Numbered from the stretch's first letter, positions 1 through 11,455 are shown. The stretch is 64,000 nt of DNA from Galeruca laticollis (GCA_963921935.1 OY998180.1:99045480-99109479); one strand, 5' to 3'. Made by a program: numbers and translations. Notes: generated by a model from the sequence alone, not told the origin.

Positions 1-305
1 GGAAGGACTATATATTATTAACTTCGTCAGGGGCAACTGATGGGTGGATTGAGTAGCTTGACAGTTGCCACTGCCGGTCCCAAGCCCGGATAAAGGAGGA
101 GCGTTGAGCAGAGGGCTAACTACCCACTCTCGTAAAAAGGAGTCTGGTTGTGAAAGCTGCAATTTTGCCTCGGACATGAACAGGAACAACACAAAGACGA
201 CAAACGCAACGGAAAAGGAATATGAGTATTGGAACCTAGAACATCCAGAGCTGGTATAGAGCCTGAGCCGCTATAAATGTCATTCAACAACTCGAAAATA
301 TAGGA

Positions 306-827
306 ATGGATATAACAGCAGTCCAAGAAATAAGATGGCCTGGGGACGGAAATGTAAAGACGAGTAAATCTGTTATATTTTTTAGCGGCAGTGAACATGG
401 AAAACATGAATTTGGAACAGGTTTTGTCATTAGAGAAGATATGGTCCAAAGCGTTCTAAATTTCAAACCAATAAATGAAAGAATGTGCTGCATTAGACTA
501 AAAGGCAAATGGTACAACATATCGATCATTTCAGCACATGCTCCAACTGAAGAGAAGAACGAAGCCACCAAAGACGCCGTCTACGACATCTTCGAGAAAA
601 CCATTGACACAATGCCCAAATTAGACATGCGATTACTCTGTGGAGATTTCAATGCCAAAATAGGCAAAGAAAGCTGCTTCAACCCAACGATAGGCAAACA
701 CAGCCTCCATAATATATCCAATGATAATGGCCAAAGACTTATAGAAGCGGCCACTTCCAACAATATGCTGATAAAATCGACTATGTTCCCACATAAAGAC
801 CCACAAACAGACCTGTATTTCAAATGA
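306..827 (+). pseudogene. endonuclease domain of the RTE-type element
   Basis: This 173-codon open stretch encodes an exonuclease-endonuclease-phosphatase fold. It contains the VQEIRW motif near the start (the QE step of the APE-type active site), the SAHAPT segment, and the CGDFNAKIG motif (catalytic GDFNA) near residue 113. The domain would nick target DNA to prime reverse transcription. It runs into a stop at 825-827, and the expected continuation (SDH motif, seen as TDHYLIRAK near 930) appears in another frame, so the gene is frameshifted. It sits directly upstream of the RT fragment. Confidence 0.8.
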
Positions 828-1407
828 CCACACCACCCTAAACCAAATAGACTATATCATCTTGGATGTGGGTCACGGAAGCAACGTCCTAGACGTAAGA
901 AGCCTCCGAGGAATGGATGGGGATACAGACCATTACCTAATCCGAGCGAAAGTTAAAATGAGAAATCGACCCATAAATACACTAGAACTAAGACAACCCC
1001 TCAATGGAACAGGGACGAACTGCAAAATGAAACAAAACAACGACAGTACAGAGAACTTAAAAGTAATAACAGAATCCGCTCAAAAAGTATTCTACAAAAT
1101 GGAAAGAAAGTATTATCGCACCCATTCATAGAAAGGGAAATAAATAAAAATGCGCCAACTACAGGGGAATTTTCCTAATAAACACCGCATACAAAACACT
1201 CTCAAACATCCTGATATATAGATTAGCCCCATATGCAGAAAACATCCTAGGTGAATATCAAGCCGCCTTCAGAAAATACAGGTCAACTATAGACCAACTT
1301 TTCACACTGAAGCAAATTCTAGAAAAGGCTTCGCAATATAATAGAACAGTACATAACCTCTTCATAGATTTCAGACAGGCTTATGATAGCATACAGAGAA
1401 GCCAAGT

Positions 1408-2460
1408 ATGGAACGCAATGGCGGAGTTTTCAATTCCAAAAAAGCTGATCCAGATGACCAAAATTTGCTTAGAGGGAGAATATCAAAGGTACGGGTAAAT
1501 AATAACCTATCCAGCAGCTTTGGAATAGATAACGGACTAAAACAATGCGATGCCCTCTCGCCACTACTTTTCAACGTCGTCCTAGAGAAAACCGTGAGAA
1601 CAGCTGAGATAAAAACTGAACTGCTAAAAACGAAAGTCCCCAAATTGCTGTTAGCATACGCAGATGACATCGACATCATCGGGGATTCTGTCGTAACAAT
1701 AAAGGACATTTTCAAAAAGATCGAGAAAACAACAAGCGAAGTAGGACTAAGAATTAACGACGAAAAGACGAAATACAAGTGCGTAAATAGAACGGCACGA
1801 AGAGATAGATTAGGACAAAACGTCACAATAAACAATTTCAACTTCGAAAGAGTAGAACACTTCAAATACCTTGGTGCCACAATTACAGCAGACAACGACG
1901 TCACTGAAGAAATCTAAGGCAGAATCCAGTCCGCAACCCGCTGTCTTTTTGCACTCAATAACCTTATGAAATCAAAGAGTCTAACAAGGGCTTCAAAAAT
2001 CAAGGTATATAAAACTATCGTCAGACCCATAATAACATATGGTAGCGAAACGTGGACAATGACCAAAGCAAACGAAGATAAACTCAGATGCTTCGAGCGA
2101 AAGATTCTCAGAAAGATATTTGGACCCTACCACGGTCCTACGACCAACCGATATCGCATTAGAACTAATGCAGAGGTCCAAGAACTATACCAAGATAGCG
2201 ATACTATCCAGGATATTAAATCCCAGCGTTTGATATGGACAGGACACGTACAGAGGCAACACGACGAAAGAATTGTAAAACTGATATGGGAAGAGACTCC
2301 ATCAAGCAAAAGACCACTCGGACGCCTCAGAATGCGTTGGAGAGACAACATAAGATCAGATCTCCAAAAAATGAACATCCCACTCGATTACAGATTGATG
2401 GAAAACAGGGCCTCCTGGAATAAAGTTGTACAGTCAGCCAAGACCCACCCAGGGTTGTAG
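1408..2460 (+). pseudogene. reverse transcriptase and C-terminal domain of the RTE-type element
   Basis: Two open stretches (1408-1917 and 1966-2460) in the same frame, separated by one stop, cover the RT palm and the C-terminal region. The RT hallmark DFRQAYDS lies just upstream at about 1367-1390, YADD at about 1655, and the thumb motif FKYLGATIT at about 1862. The second stretch has SKIKVYKTIVRPIITYGSE and the arginine-rich TGHVQRQ region that closes RTE-like ORFs. The reading frame changes between the FRQAYD block and the YADD block, so no functional enzyme is made. Confidence 0.8.
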
Positions 2461-2489
2461 CGCTAAGTGATGATGATGATAATGATGAC

Positions 2490-2800
2490 TATCTATTATT
2501 TGTGACCGTTTTTATAGAGATCTCCAAGAAGGTCGATTGTTTGTTGGGAGCCACAATCGAGTTTTTTCAGGAACCCGAAGGTTCTAGAAAAGCGTTTAAT
2601 CAACTACCTGGGAATCAGGAAGTCAGTCTACAATTTAATCTCGGACTGAATAGACGGGAATATAAATATTAGTGAAGTATAAGTGAATATATATTATAAA
2701 TTAAGTGTGTACATAAATTAAGTGTAAGTAGTGAATAGTTAAGTGTACAAATAAATTACGTAAGTAGATATTGCGTGTGTATAAACTTATCCCACCGTCA
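2490..2800 (+). repeat. possible solo LTR-like segment
   Basis: There is no coding sequence here. The stretch contains repeated short words of the type AAGTGTRNATAAATTA between 2700 and 2765, a pattern common near the 3' ends of insect gypsy LTRs, and abuts the tail of the RTE element. No second copy was seen in the window, so the identification is weak. Confidence 0.2.
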
Positions 2801-2999
2801 TAATAAAAACTTTCAAATAAATAAGAAAAACATTACATTATAGTACTTGAAATATTTGTTCACGTGTTATAAATCGTAGTTCATCAATTGACTTTAGAAA
2901 TACTATATGCAGCATTAATATTAATTTGCGTTTATTAGCTTTTCCTATGTTTTTATGTTGATGAAACTTAATTTTCTACATTTGCTGCCAGACGATGTT

Positions 3000-3460
3000 G
3001 AATTATGAGACTCGATGTTCGTTCAAATTCCTCACAAAAGTCAAGCAGATTCTTGTTCTATTACATTAAAAATTCTTTTTTGAGAGCCAATAATACCATT
3101 CCTGCAAACGTTAATATTTTTTGTATTCTTTTTGACAGCTTAATTTGCCTAAATCCTTTTGTGAAATCTAATAGTGCAAAAAATTTACAACCTTTGATGT
3201 TTGTTGAAATCTCTTCTATAGTAGTGAGTGGAAATTGACATCTCAGAATATGTTTGTTTACATCTGATGGATCTATACAGATTCTTAGTTTACCTTTTTG
3301 TCAGATGACTACCATAGGACTCACAGCAGGAGTGGGCTTTGTCTCTGGCTTTATAACATTTAGCTTCACGATTGTGTCAAGTTCTTGCGTCACCTTCATC
3401 TCTTATAGCATGTGGAATTCTTCTTGACGCTTTGATTTCGAGTTTTCGGTTGTCGATAAA
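3000..3460 (-). pseudogene. Ty3/gypsy reverse transcriptase fragment
   Basis: Read on the minus strand, this stretch encodes the N-terminal half of a gypsy RT: a segment like VTQELDTIVKLNVIKP, then PTPAVSPMVV, then KLRICIDPSDVNKHI, and finally FFALLDFTKGFRQIKLS. These are conserved RT blocks around the first catalytic Asp. A stop interrupts the segment after the SPMVV block, and the YxDD block is missing. It belongs with the gag remnant on the same strand at 4330-4890; RNase H and integrase are absent. The order gag then RT along the minus strand fits one internally deleted element. Confidence 0.7.
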
Positions 3461-4329
3461 ATCGATATCAAACTATAACAGCCCAAACCCTCAAATATAC
3501 GATCTGTTTCGCAGTATCTTACTTTGCATTTAGTAAGAGTGTGTAATGCGGTAAGAATATTTATATATAGATCTAGAAGGACCAGCCACTTTGATGTGAC
3601 AAGAGTTGCTTATTGAAGTTGAGTGTATGGTATGATAAATTAAATGCTGTCTCACTTTTCACTGATCTTTATTCAGTTTTAAGTACAAAGGGTGTTTGTT
3701 TGCTTAACAATTAAGAATGTAGCATTGTTTACTAGTTATACTGTATAATATTATAATACATTATTCGATTCTATTGAATGATTATTGGAGTTTTAATTAT
3801 ACCGGTCAATTCGCCGGCTGGAGATGAAAGTTGAGTACCTTTTTGTACGATGAGTGAATGATAAGTGTGGGATTGTTGGGTTGGGGCCGTATTTATGTAG
3901 CGCTCAGAGTAGGTGTAAGCAGGGGAGATTACATGGGGAATTGGCCAATGGATTGTATGATTTTAACTGTCATAAACAACAGTTGAGTCATGCGTAGGCT
4001 AGGGTCGTTTTTTGTCATGAAAAGGTTGTTTTTATTATAGAGAAAGTAAGGTTTTTAAGATAATTTTTTGTATATGAAGATATGATTAAAATTGATGTTT
4101 GTGGATTTTGAAGCGTTAAATAGATATTATGGACGAAATTTAAGCAGGAATTATATATGTATGTACAGAAATATGATATAATTATTATACAGGGGTGGAA
4201 TATAAATGTAATTAATGTATGTTTTACAGGAATATTTTAAGTTTGTTTTGAACTCGTACACGATCTGTACTTTAACTTACTTTCAGTGTTTTGACTCTTG
4301 CGATGTCCCAATTTATCACAGGTATCGAG
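3461..4329. other. non-coding stretch between the two gypsy fragments
   Basis: No gene or clear repeat was seen. The stretch is AT-rich with a GT-rich middle (about 3820-3990). It may be the decayed protease/linker region or later insertions, but no motif supports either. Confidence 0.3.
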
Positions 4330-4890
4330 TCCTAGGATCGGTGTAACTTTTTCTAGATTTACTTTGAATATAATATTTGTTTTTTTAAATTTTGTATCTT
4401 GCATGTTAGCTCTACATCGCCTAGATCTGTCTGAATAACTAATTATTTAGCAAAATTACCGTTTTTATTGCAATTGATACACCGTTTGTTAAACGCTGGG
4501 CATTTTCTGGGTTTAGGTTCGTGCCACATTTTCTGCAGTCAAACGTTATTGTTTTATTTATTTTTGGCACTTTTATTTTTTGTCACTAATACTTTATCAG
4601 TTTTGCTTTCACTTTACAATTCGTCCAGAGTTTGTTAGCTTGTTCGCTTGTTTTGCAGTTATTGCTTTTGATAAGTTTATCTTTAGTCAATAATTTTTCT
4701 CTAATTTGATTAGATCTAACACCGAATACAATATTATCTTTCAGCATTTTGTCAAATCAAACTCTTATTTACTAACTTGTGTTTTTATTCTGGTCAGAAA
4801 CTCGTTGAATTGCTCGTCTTCATTTTATTCTATCTTGAAAAATATATATCTTTCGAAAAATGTGTTTGTCTATGGCGCAAAATCATAGCG
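4330..4890 (-). pseudogene. Ty3/gypsy Gag remnant with zinc knuckle
   Basis: The minus strand encodes a Gag-like segment with LKDNIVFGVRSNQIREKLLT, the capsid C-terminal motif of insect gypsy Gag, then a cysteine cluster that in one frame resembles CPAFNKRCINCNKNGNFAK, a CCHC-type zinc knuckle. Several frameshifts and stops separate the pieces. It lies upstream, on the minus strand, of the RT fragment at 3000-3460. Confidence 0.55.
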
Positions 4891-6324
4891 TCAAGTAAAT
4901 TCTAGAGGATTACAAAAGCGATATAAGTAAGAGTTTCCTGGATAAGTTAGTCACTTAAAGATATTTCCTTTTCAAAGGAGGCTTTAAGTACTTTTTAGTC
5001 TAAATAAAACAGTTTAGTAATAATAATATGAAATCTTATAATTTCTAGATTAATAATTATGATGTACTAATAGATATAAACGGAAGATCCATACATTAGC
5101 TATCATTTTCACGAACCTTATCGCAATCAATTATCCCTCCGGGTAATGTGAGTAATTGATATATTATATCCGGAAATTCCTAAGAGGTAAACTATGACAA
5201 ACTCCAAGTTTTGAATTCATATTTTAGGAACTAAACAAGTTAATCCATCAATATCAAGTCGATTTCCCATAAACATCCAAACTCTTTTTCAAAAGCTTTA
5301 AATAATGCTTAATATTTCCAACTCCTGCTCTGCTCTTGTAAAATTTTCTTGTCAACGCAATTTTAAAAATAGGACTCCAGAGATATTTCGTCAGTACGTT
5401 GAGCAAAGCGGCTTTTATTGACACATTAGAGAGAAATTGTCAGGAGATATTTTTTAATGAGATTTCCTAATTAAAATTGTTTTATGTCAAGTTTGAAATC
5501 TAGATATTGTGTCATTAACTAATTGAATAAAGAATGCATAATTAAACGACAGCAATTGATAAAAAATATTCTATTAACAAAATAAATAAAACATACGTAA
5601 CAAAAATAAGAATTTAAGTTTTCGGGTAAGAAAAATATATCTTCCCATGCAGATAATACCAATTAATTATTTTCATTCTATTCAATATAAAATGGTTACT
5701 TTTGATTTTTTGGTAAAAAATAGTAGATAATAGTATAACTAAATTGCTTAGTCAACTTTGGTTTGCACTAAATCATTCACTAATCATTTTATTTAATTTA
5801 TTTATTGGCAACACACGGTTCTTTCGTTTTCGCGCTGTTCCATTAAACCTGAAATTACCCTAATTATTTTATTCGTCAACCTTTAGTTAGATTATTTAAT
5901 CCGTAAAATTTTCAATTTCTCTCTCTTGTGTGACTTGGATCGTTGATATGTCTTTGTCAATTATGAAATTTGACTTCCTTCCTTTCTTCAATTGGGATCT
6001 TGTAGGATATATCCTCCTTATTTTTCTTTCGCTATTAACAGTGGGTCACGTTATACGATTTGTGAGCTAAAATGATAGTTTTTCTACCTTCTACCTTTCT
6101 TGGTGCAATTCGATTACTTCCCTGTGGGCATGGCATTTTATTGGCCACATAATGAGTTTAAAGTTGTGTTTCCTGTTCGTGATATTTGCCCTGATCTTTT
6201 GGCTTTCTCAACATAATGTGAAGTTTCTTCACTTAAATGCCGTTAAGCTACTTCTAGCGTTCTATAATCATGGATTCAATTATATCATAATGAACTATAA
6301 GGTACGTTTATTCACCAATTTTAT
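4891..6324. other. AT-rich non-coding stretch
   Basis: No convincing gene, tandem repeat or transposon end was recognised on either strand. Short open stretches (for example 6152-6427) show no family signature and end in the satellite fragment. Confidence 0.4.
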
Positions 6325-6430
6325 GATTGGTATTATTCCGGGCATCTCACAGATGACCTTCATTGATTATCAGCTCACTAGAGCGAGTACAACGGGTACT
6401 ATAAATCCAGATATTCTACATTTTTGAAGA
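6325..6430 (-). repeat. fragment of the dispersed ~160-bp satellite
   Basis: This partial monomer carries the words ATTTTATGATTGG, CATCTCACAGATGA, TTGATTATCAGCTCAC and ATAAATCCAGATAT. The same words recur at 11255-12165, 15400-15640, 16835-17150, 20725-21096 and 25659-25720, in both orientations. Confidence 0.75.
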
Positions 6431-7022
6431 AATTTCTGCTAATTAAGACAAGACTGACTGGAAAAGCTAGAAGATTGATCACGACGGAAAACTCTATCAT
6501 AGAAATTACGAATAAAATAAATCAGGAATAAAAGGAGATAACCCAAGCCTTCTCTTAGCGAAACTTAATAAAGTAAGGCAAAATGGGAAGGACATAACGC
6601 AATACGCGACGGAAATAAAGAAATTGGCAGAGAAGCTACAGGCAGCATACGTGTCAAAAGAGATGCCGGAACGTCTAGCTGAAAAATACACCAAAGAAGC
6701 AACCATTAAGGCAGTAACGATGAGTGCCACAGCGGACGCAACAATAACGATCATAGCAGCGGGAAGCTTTGAAACCACGCAAGAAGTATTATCTAAGCTA
6801 GTATCAGTAGAAGGCATAGTGAGCCAACAACAAGTTTTACACATGAAGGACAATAGGAATTTCATCAGGAAAACAGATTTTAACTTCAGGAACAATCATA
6901 GGAGACGAAGCAACAGCCGACAATACAACCCAGGAAACTGTTATAACAGATACGTAGATTACAATAAATTTAACAGGAATAATAATTACTATAACCACAA
7001 CAATAACGAAAGAATATGCTAG
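6430..7022 (+). pseudogene. Gag remnant of the gypsy element
   Basis: The first part reads as TGKARRLI and the following residues in one frame, then 6624-7022 gives 132 residues rich in Ala/Thr/Lys with a very Asn/Arg/Tyr-rich tail (YNPGNCYNRYVDYNKFNRN). The LTGKARRLI block and the basic Asn-rich tail are typical of insect gypsy Gag. A frameshift near 6530-6600 separates the two parts. No CCHC knuckle is visible. Confidence 0.5.
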
Positions 7023-7043
7023 ATAGAAGATAAAATTGAAGAA

Positions 7044-7652
7044 ATGGGCAGACAAATAGCACAGTTAAAGAAAGAAAACTTCGAATTAAGGATGGAAAAT
7101 ATGGAACTCAAGGAAAAACCAGAGTTTTTGCAAGGAAACATGACACAGAGCCAGAAAAATTTTAGAGAGAAGAATTTGATAATACATGGTTTAGAAGAAG
7201 GAAACGAAGAAGATAAGGAACAACTAGAAAATAAATTAGAAGATGTAACGAAAAAGGTTAAGAACACAGTACATTTTAAAACAGATATTTTGAAATGTAA
7301 AAGAATAGGAAATAAAAACAGTAACAAAAATAGGACAGTACTAATAATGATGAAAGACGTGAATAAGAAAGTAGAGACTTTGAACGGAACGAACAAACTA
7401 AAAGGAACAAAGATATATATTGATGAAGATTACCTAAAAGATATATTGAAACAGAGAAAACAGCTGATAAGATATATGAAACAGGCGAGAGAAAGTGGAG
7501 CTAAAGCTAAGATAATTGATAATACATTAATGATAAATGTCAACGTATATAGTCTTAAAGAACTAGAAGAAAGGAAAAATCAATTAGAAATACATACAGG
7601 ATGGAATAAATCAACATATAAGGAAAATAACGAAACTAACAGAAAACAATGA
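7044..7652 (+). CDS. coiled-coil plus RRM-like protein resembling LINE ORF1p
   Basis: This is an intact 202-codon frame. Residues 1-35 form a charged heptad-rich coiled coil (IAQLKKENFELRMENMELKE). Residues about 45-190 match the layout of an L1/LINE ORF1p-type RNA-binding domain: KNLIIHGLEEGN, then KCKRIGNKN, then KGTKIYIDEDY, then basic helices and a C-terminal TLMINVNVYSLKELEERK. Such proteins normally act as nucleic-acid chaperones in LINE particles. Here the ORF lies between a gypsy gag and a gypsy RNase H. It may be a captured domain of the gypsy family or a nested LINE fragment. The family call is from motif memory. Confidence 0.55.
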   Translation: MGRQIAQLKKENFELRMENMELKEKPEFLQGNMTQSQKNFREKNLIIHGLEEGNEEDKEQLENKLEDVTKKVKNTVHFKTDILKCKRIGNKNSNKNRTVLIMMKDVNKKVETLNGTNKLKGTKIYIDEDYLKDILKQRKQLIRYMKQARESGAKAKIIDNTLMINVNVYSLKELEERKNQLEIHTGWNKSTYKENNETNRKQ

Positions 7653-8080
7653 ATAAAATTTTCAGTGATAAAAGTTTTCATCAATTAAGAGGTAAATAAA
7701 TTCGAAGACTTGATTTGGAAGAATACGATTTTGAAATACAGTACGTCAAAGGTGTAGCGAACTACGCAGATAGTATATCAAGAATATCCATAGAAGAACT
7801 CAAGGATTTATAGATAAATAATTCACATGTCTTGGTAATCACAAGAGCACAAACGCGCAAGGAGAACGCTCAGTCAGGAAAGGATCTAAAGAATAACGGG
7901 GAAACAGAGGAAGAACGAATAGAAAAACCTTCAGTAATAAAAGTTTTAAATAATCTAGAGGCACAGAGGCACATAAATTACCAATTTTACACTTTAAAAA
8001 TAATCGTATCTCGCTAAGGATGAGCATTCGGATCAAAAATAAATTGAAATTAAGTGAAGCCTTATTTACCGGAACACACA
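7653..8080 (+). pseudogene. RNase H C-terminus and spacer of gypsy Pol
   Basis: The stretch 7690-7810 reads as a block containing LEEYDFEIQYVKGVANYADSIS, the canonical end of gypsy RNase H (the VxGxxNxxADxLSR motif). Next comes an open stretch starting VITRAQTRKENAQ (7832-8017), the usual charged tether before integrase. A stop at 7811-7813 and one at 8015-8017 break it. The catalytic RNase H residues and RT are absent. Confidence 0.65.
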
Positions 8081-8135
8081 ATTTCGACCTAGGACGAAGC
8101 TTGAGCAGCTTTCGGTAAAATTTTAAGTAAAAAGA

Positions 8136-9305
8136 ATGAAGATATATGCAAATGATTATATATTCAAAAAGTGCACAATAGAAGAATTTATAGAAGAAGG
8201 GAATAAAAGGTTAAAAAATATACAAGTATGTATATGCGAAGTACCAAAAACGGTACAGCAGAAAGAAGAGATCCAAAAGATTATAGAAAGATATCACAAT
8301 GATCCAATATTTGGAGGACATGTAGGAAACAACGGATTATTAAAGAAACTAAGAGCAAATTTTAGGTGGAAAAACATGGAGAAAGACGTAAGGAAGTATG
8401 TCAAGAATAAAGCAAAACCTAGTCATAAAGAGAAATTTGTCATCACGGACACATCTATAAAACCGTTTGATATCATTTATATAGACACAATAGGTCCTTT
8501 TGTAGAAAGTTACAATGGGAATCGTTATTGTATAACAATATTATGCGAATTAACAAAATACGCGGTTATGATACCGGTCATTAACAAAGAGGCAACCACA
8601 ATAGCAAAAGCTCTATTTGACAACTTTGTACCAAACTATGGATTGATGAAAGACATAAGGGCAGATCAAGGAACGGAATATAAGAATGAAATAATGGAGA
8701 ACTTAGCGGAACTTTTAAAAATAAAACACAATTTTTCAACGGCATAACACCACGAAGCGATAGGCAGTTGTGAAAAATTACACAGAACGTTTAATAAGTA
8801 CATAAGAAACTTTATTAAAGATTCTAGAGATAACTGGTGCGAATTTGTAAAAATGTTTGCATATTGTTATAATACAACACCAAACACGTATCACGGATAC
8901 ACTCCTTTTGAGTTGTTATACGGTAGAAAACCCAACATACCAGAATTTTTAAATGTAGAAATAGAACCATGTTACAATCTTGAAAGGTATGATAAAGAGT
9001 TGAAATATAAGTTACAGTACGCGAATGAAAGAGCCAAGCAGTTTTTGATAAAAAATAAGTTAATTAGAGTAAATAAAAGCGGAAAGTAATCTTCACCCGT
9101 AAACTTTAGGGTGGGGGATTCAGTTATTTTGAGAAATGAGGAAAGGAATAAGTTCGATCCATACTATTTAGGTCCGTTCAAAATAACGGAAGTAAAAGGA
9201 GTAAACTGTGAGATTATATCCCAAAACAATAAAAAACAAATCGTTCATAAAAATCGGTTGTATAAATACCATAACGAAAATATTTCTAGTGAGGTGAGAC
9301 AGTAA
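8136..9305 (+). pseudogene. Ty3/gypsy integrase, broken by two stops
   Basis: Three open stretches in one reading order encode a gypsy integrase: 8136-8747, 8853-9089 and 9111-9305. Visible are an H2C2-like N-terminal region (YHNDPIFGGHVGNNGLLKKL), the catalytic core with IIYIDTIGP (first Asp) and IRADQGTEY (second Asp), and the expected HHEAIGSCEKLHR block (third acidic residue) just after a stop at 8745. The YNTTPNTYHGYTPFELLYGR block and the SH3-like end (VGDSVILRN, YLGPFKITEV) follow. The enzyme would insert the cDNA. The first stop falls immediately before the active-site Glu and the second splits the C-terminal domain. Confidence 0.8.
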
Positions 9306-9404
9306 ACAAACAAACAGTGTTTAAAATCAAAGCAATTAGTGAGAACTATTAAAGTTATAGGTAGTATCGAAAATTTATCGAGGATAATTTTTCTCTTCCA
9401 AGAG

Positions 9405-9890
9405 GCGATGATGTGATGATCCCAAAAGACATTATTAGATTTTAGTAGACATTATTTAAAAAGACATTATTAGATTTTAGTAGACATTAATTTCAAAAAT
9501 TGCTAGCGGCTAGTGAACTGGAAGGCCATTGGCAAGGTGCAGTAAATTCGATAACAAACACGTCCGTTTTATAAATGTTGTGTCGACAAGGTCGAGAAAC
9601 GGATCATTGACTGTGTTAGTTTAATCATTTCCTATATATAGAGAGTTCATTTCTTTTGAAGATCATTCATTATTATTATGGTTATTAATAGTACAAACGT
9701 TATATTCTGTGTTACATATGGTCAGTAATTTATATACGTAGGTTCTAAATATATGTTAACCCAGTGAGTTTTTAAACGATGTTATTTATTTAACCCTAAA
9801 GAATGGTTCACGAGGTAAGTGTTTCTCGGAGATGAATGGTTCGATGGTTCAAGAAGTACATACGAGGGGCACTTGCTAAGTAACCACCAC
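9405..9890 (+). repeat. probable 3' LTR of the gypsy element
   Basis: This follows the integrase end. It begins near a purine-rich run (AAGAGGCGATGATGTGATGA), contains a 36-bp direct duplication (AAAGACATTATTAGATTTTAGTAG at 9424 and again at 9460), a TATA-like CCTATATATAGAG at about 9630, and AT-rich sequence after it. No 5' LTR remains for comparison, so both ends are uncertain. Confidence 0.35.
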
Positions 9891-10560
9891 AAGGTTCTCT
9901 TTTGTAAATGTTTTCAGTTAGTCTAAGAGGTGAATTTACACCAGACAACCTCCTACTGTGAAGCGCTGCAATTTAGAATAAAACATCACTCAAATGCACA
10001 ATACCACATCGTTGGTTTCACAGTGTAAGAGGCTGTCTCGCGTATAATTATGATTGCCTCTTACTTAGATTCCGGCTGACATACGGTTTATTAATAAAGT
10101 GAACATTTTCCGTGTTTATACTTTGCTGGAACCATTGGATAAAAGACTGGAACAGAGTTTAGTACGTTCTTAATCTGCAAATTGCATTAATAAATTATGG
10201 ACATTAATTACCACCCTATTTCTAAAAGGTTATATATGTTACGGTGAAAGTGCATAATCAATAAATGTGCACATTATCCGGCACTATCTTTCAACACTGC
10301 TGAACCACAGACGAGTCCAACGTGTCCTTTTATTAGCGTTATTAGATTTGTAATAAGCTGTAGCTGAATACATATGAGAAGGTGTGAAGACTGCGCAAAC
10401 GCGTGAGTTGATAAACTCCACCCGTGCGGGATTTCAAATGTAAATTTCGGTTCCCACGTACGGGACTATACCCACGTCCATTCAAATTTTCGAGCCACAT
10501 TTTATTATGAGTCAAAAACAGTGTATCAATGAATTCTTGTTTTGGCGATGAAGCACCATT
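9891..10560. other. non-coding stretch
   Basis: No gene was seen. It contains an AATAAAGTGAACATTTT word at about 10095 that would suit an LTR polyadenylation region, so the LTR may extend this far; otherwise nothing was recognised. Confidence 0.25.
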
Positions 10561-10920
10561 GTAGATAAGTAACCTAACATTTCAAAAGTACCCCCTGATA
10601 AACTTGCGTCATCTCGGAAGTACCGTCATCTGTCAGCTGTCACGTATCACGTGTCCTGTTTCATCTGTCATGGGCTCTGATGATACAGAATACATGATGG
10701 ATGATACAAAATATATGATGACTGGTACATGATTCAGACACAAAACACATAACCCAGAACACATGACAGATGAAGTGTGACGCATTATACAGGACACGTA
10801 ATAGATGACATATGACGTTACTTCCGAGATTACACAAGTTTTCGTGAGGTTAGGTTTACCCCTATTACAGCTTCGAACTTTGTAACTACTTCCGTTCCAG
10901 AAGTAGCGTTGCTTATCTAC
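10561..10920. mobile_element. fold-back MITE (360 bp)
   Basis: The two ends are inverted: GTAGATAAG at 10561-10569 and its exact complement CTTATCTAC at 10912-10920. Homology continues inward with TCGGAAGTAMCGTCATMTGTCA, ACGTGTCCTGT and TCATCTGTCAT words matched on both arms, leaving a short ATGATACA-rich centre. It carries no coding sequence, so it would depend on a transposase elsewhere. A target-site duplication is not obvious. Confidence 0.75.
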
Positions 10921-11254
10921 TCACTATCCAAGGCCACTGTATATCGCTGGTATACTGAATTCAAACGTAGACGTAGTTCGCTTACTTCGATGCTACACGA
11001 AAACTGATTGAATAAGATAGATCGTCCTGTTATCGTTAACGCGAGACACGTTTAAGCATTAGTATCATCAGCGTACATGAGATTTTGTACCAACATTTGG
11101 GTTTTCCCAAAGCAACGTGTAGGTTGGATTCCATATTTCTGGACAGTTGCTCAAAAAATGCTCTTAGGTGCCGTCAAATAATTGAAAAATAAACTGTTCC
11201 AAAGATTAAAACAAACTTTTCCGCACTTATTTACTCCGGAGTCTATATCGTGTA
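10921..11254. other. non-coding stretch
   Basis: A short run near 10930-11045 resembles the kind of sequence found at decayed mariner copies, but no reading frame supports this. Nothing else was recognised. Confidence 0.25.
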
Positions 11255-11455
11255 AACAAACCGAAATTTCTCCAAAAATGTATTATATCTGGATTTATAG
11301 GACCCATTGTACTGGCTCTGTTGAGCTGAAAATCAATAGGATTCATCTGTGAGACGCCCTGAACAATATCCAATCATACAACTGGTCATTTGTATCATCT
11401 CCGGAGGCTGTATCATGCTAACAAACTGAAATTTCCTCCAAAAACCATAAAAAAA
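11255..11455 (+). repeat. dispersed ~160-bp satellite, part 1
   Basis: This is about one monomer, carrying GAAATTTCTCCAAAAATGT, TATCTGGATTTATAGGACCC, GAAAATCAATAGGATTCATC, TGTGAGACGCCCTGAACAAT and GTATCATGCTAACAAACTG. The array is interrupted by an insertion at 11456-11958 and resumes at 11959. Confidence 0.8.

Larger units (their letters stand above)
1..2488 (+). mobile_element. RTE-type non-LTR retrotransposon, nearly full length but frame-broken
   Basis: The segment reads as one non-LTR retrotransposon. A short 5' leader is followed by an apurinic-like endonuclease (306-827), a broken linker, a reverse transcriptase with the YADD box at about 1651-1668, and the C-terminal region typical of RTE-like insect elements, whose copies are often mis-annotated as craniofacial development protein 2. 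It ends in a TGA/ATG trinucleotide tail at about 2466-2488, as RTE elements do instead of a poly(A) tail. Stops at about 825, 1130 and 1917 and missing sequence near 1130-1400 show that it is dead. The left end may lie outside the window. Family assignment rests on recognised motifs, not a search. Confidence 0.85.
6430..9305 (+). mobile_element. internally deleted Ty3/gypsy retrotransposon with an extra coiled-coil ORF
   Basis: In order on the plus strand there is a Gag remnant (6430-7022), a coiled-coil/RRM-like ORF (7044-7652), the RNase H end of Pol (about 7655-7815), and a gypsy integrase (8136-9305). Protease and the RT palm are missing. A candidate 3' LTR follows from about 9405. The element directly abuts a satellite fragment on its left, so its 5' LTR was lost. 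Stops inside gag and integrase show it cannot move by itself. Confidence 0.75.
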
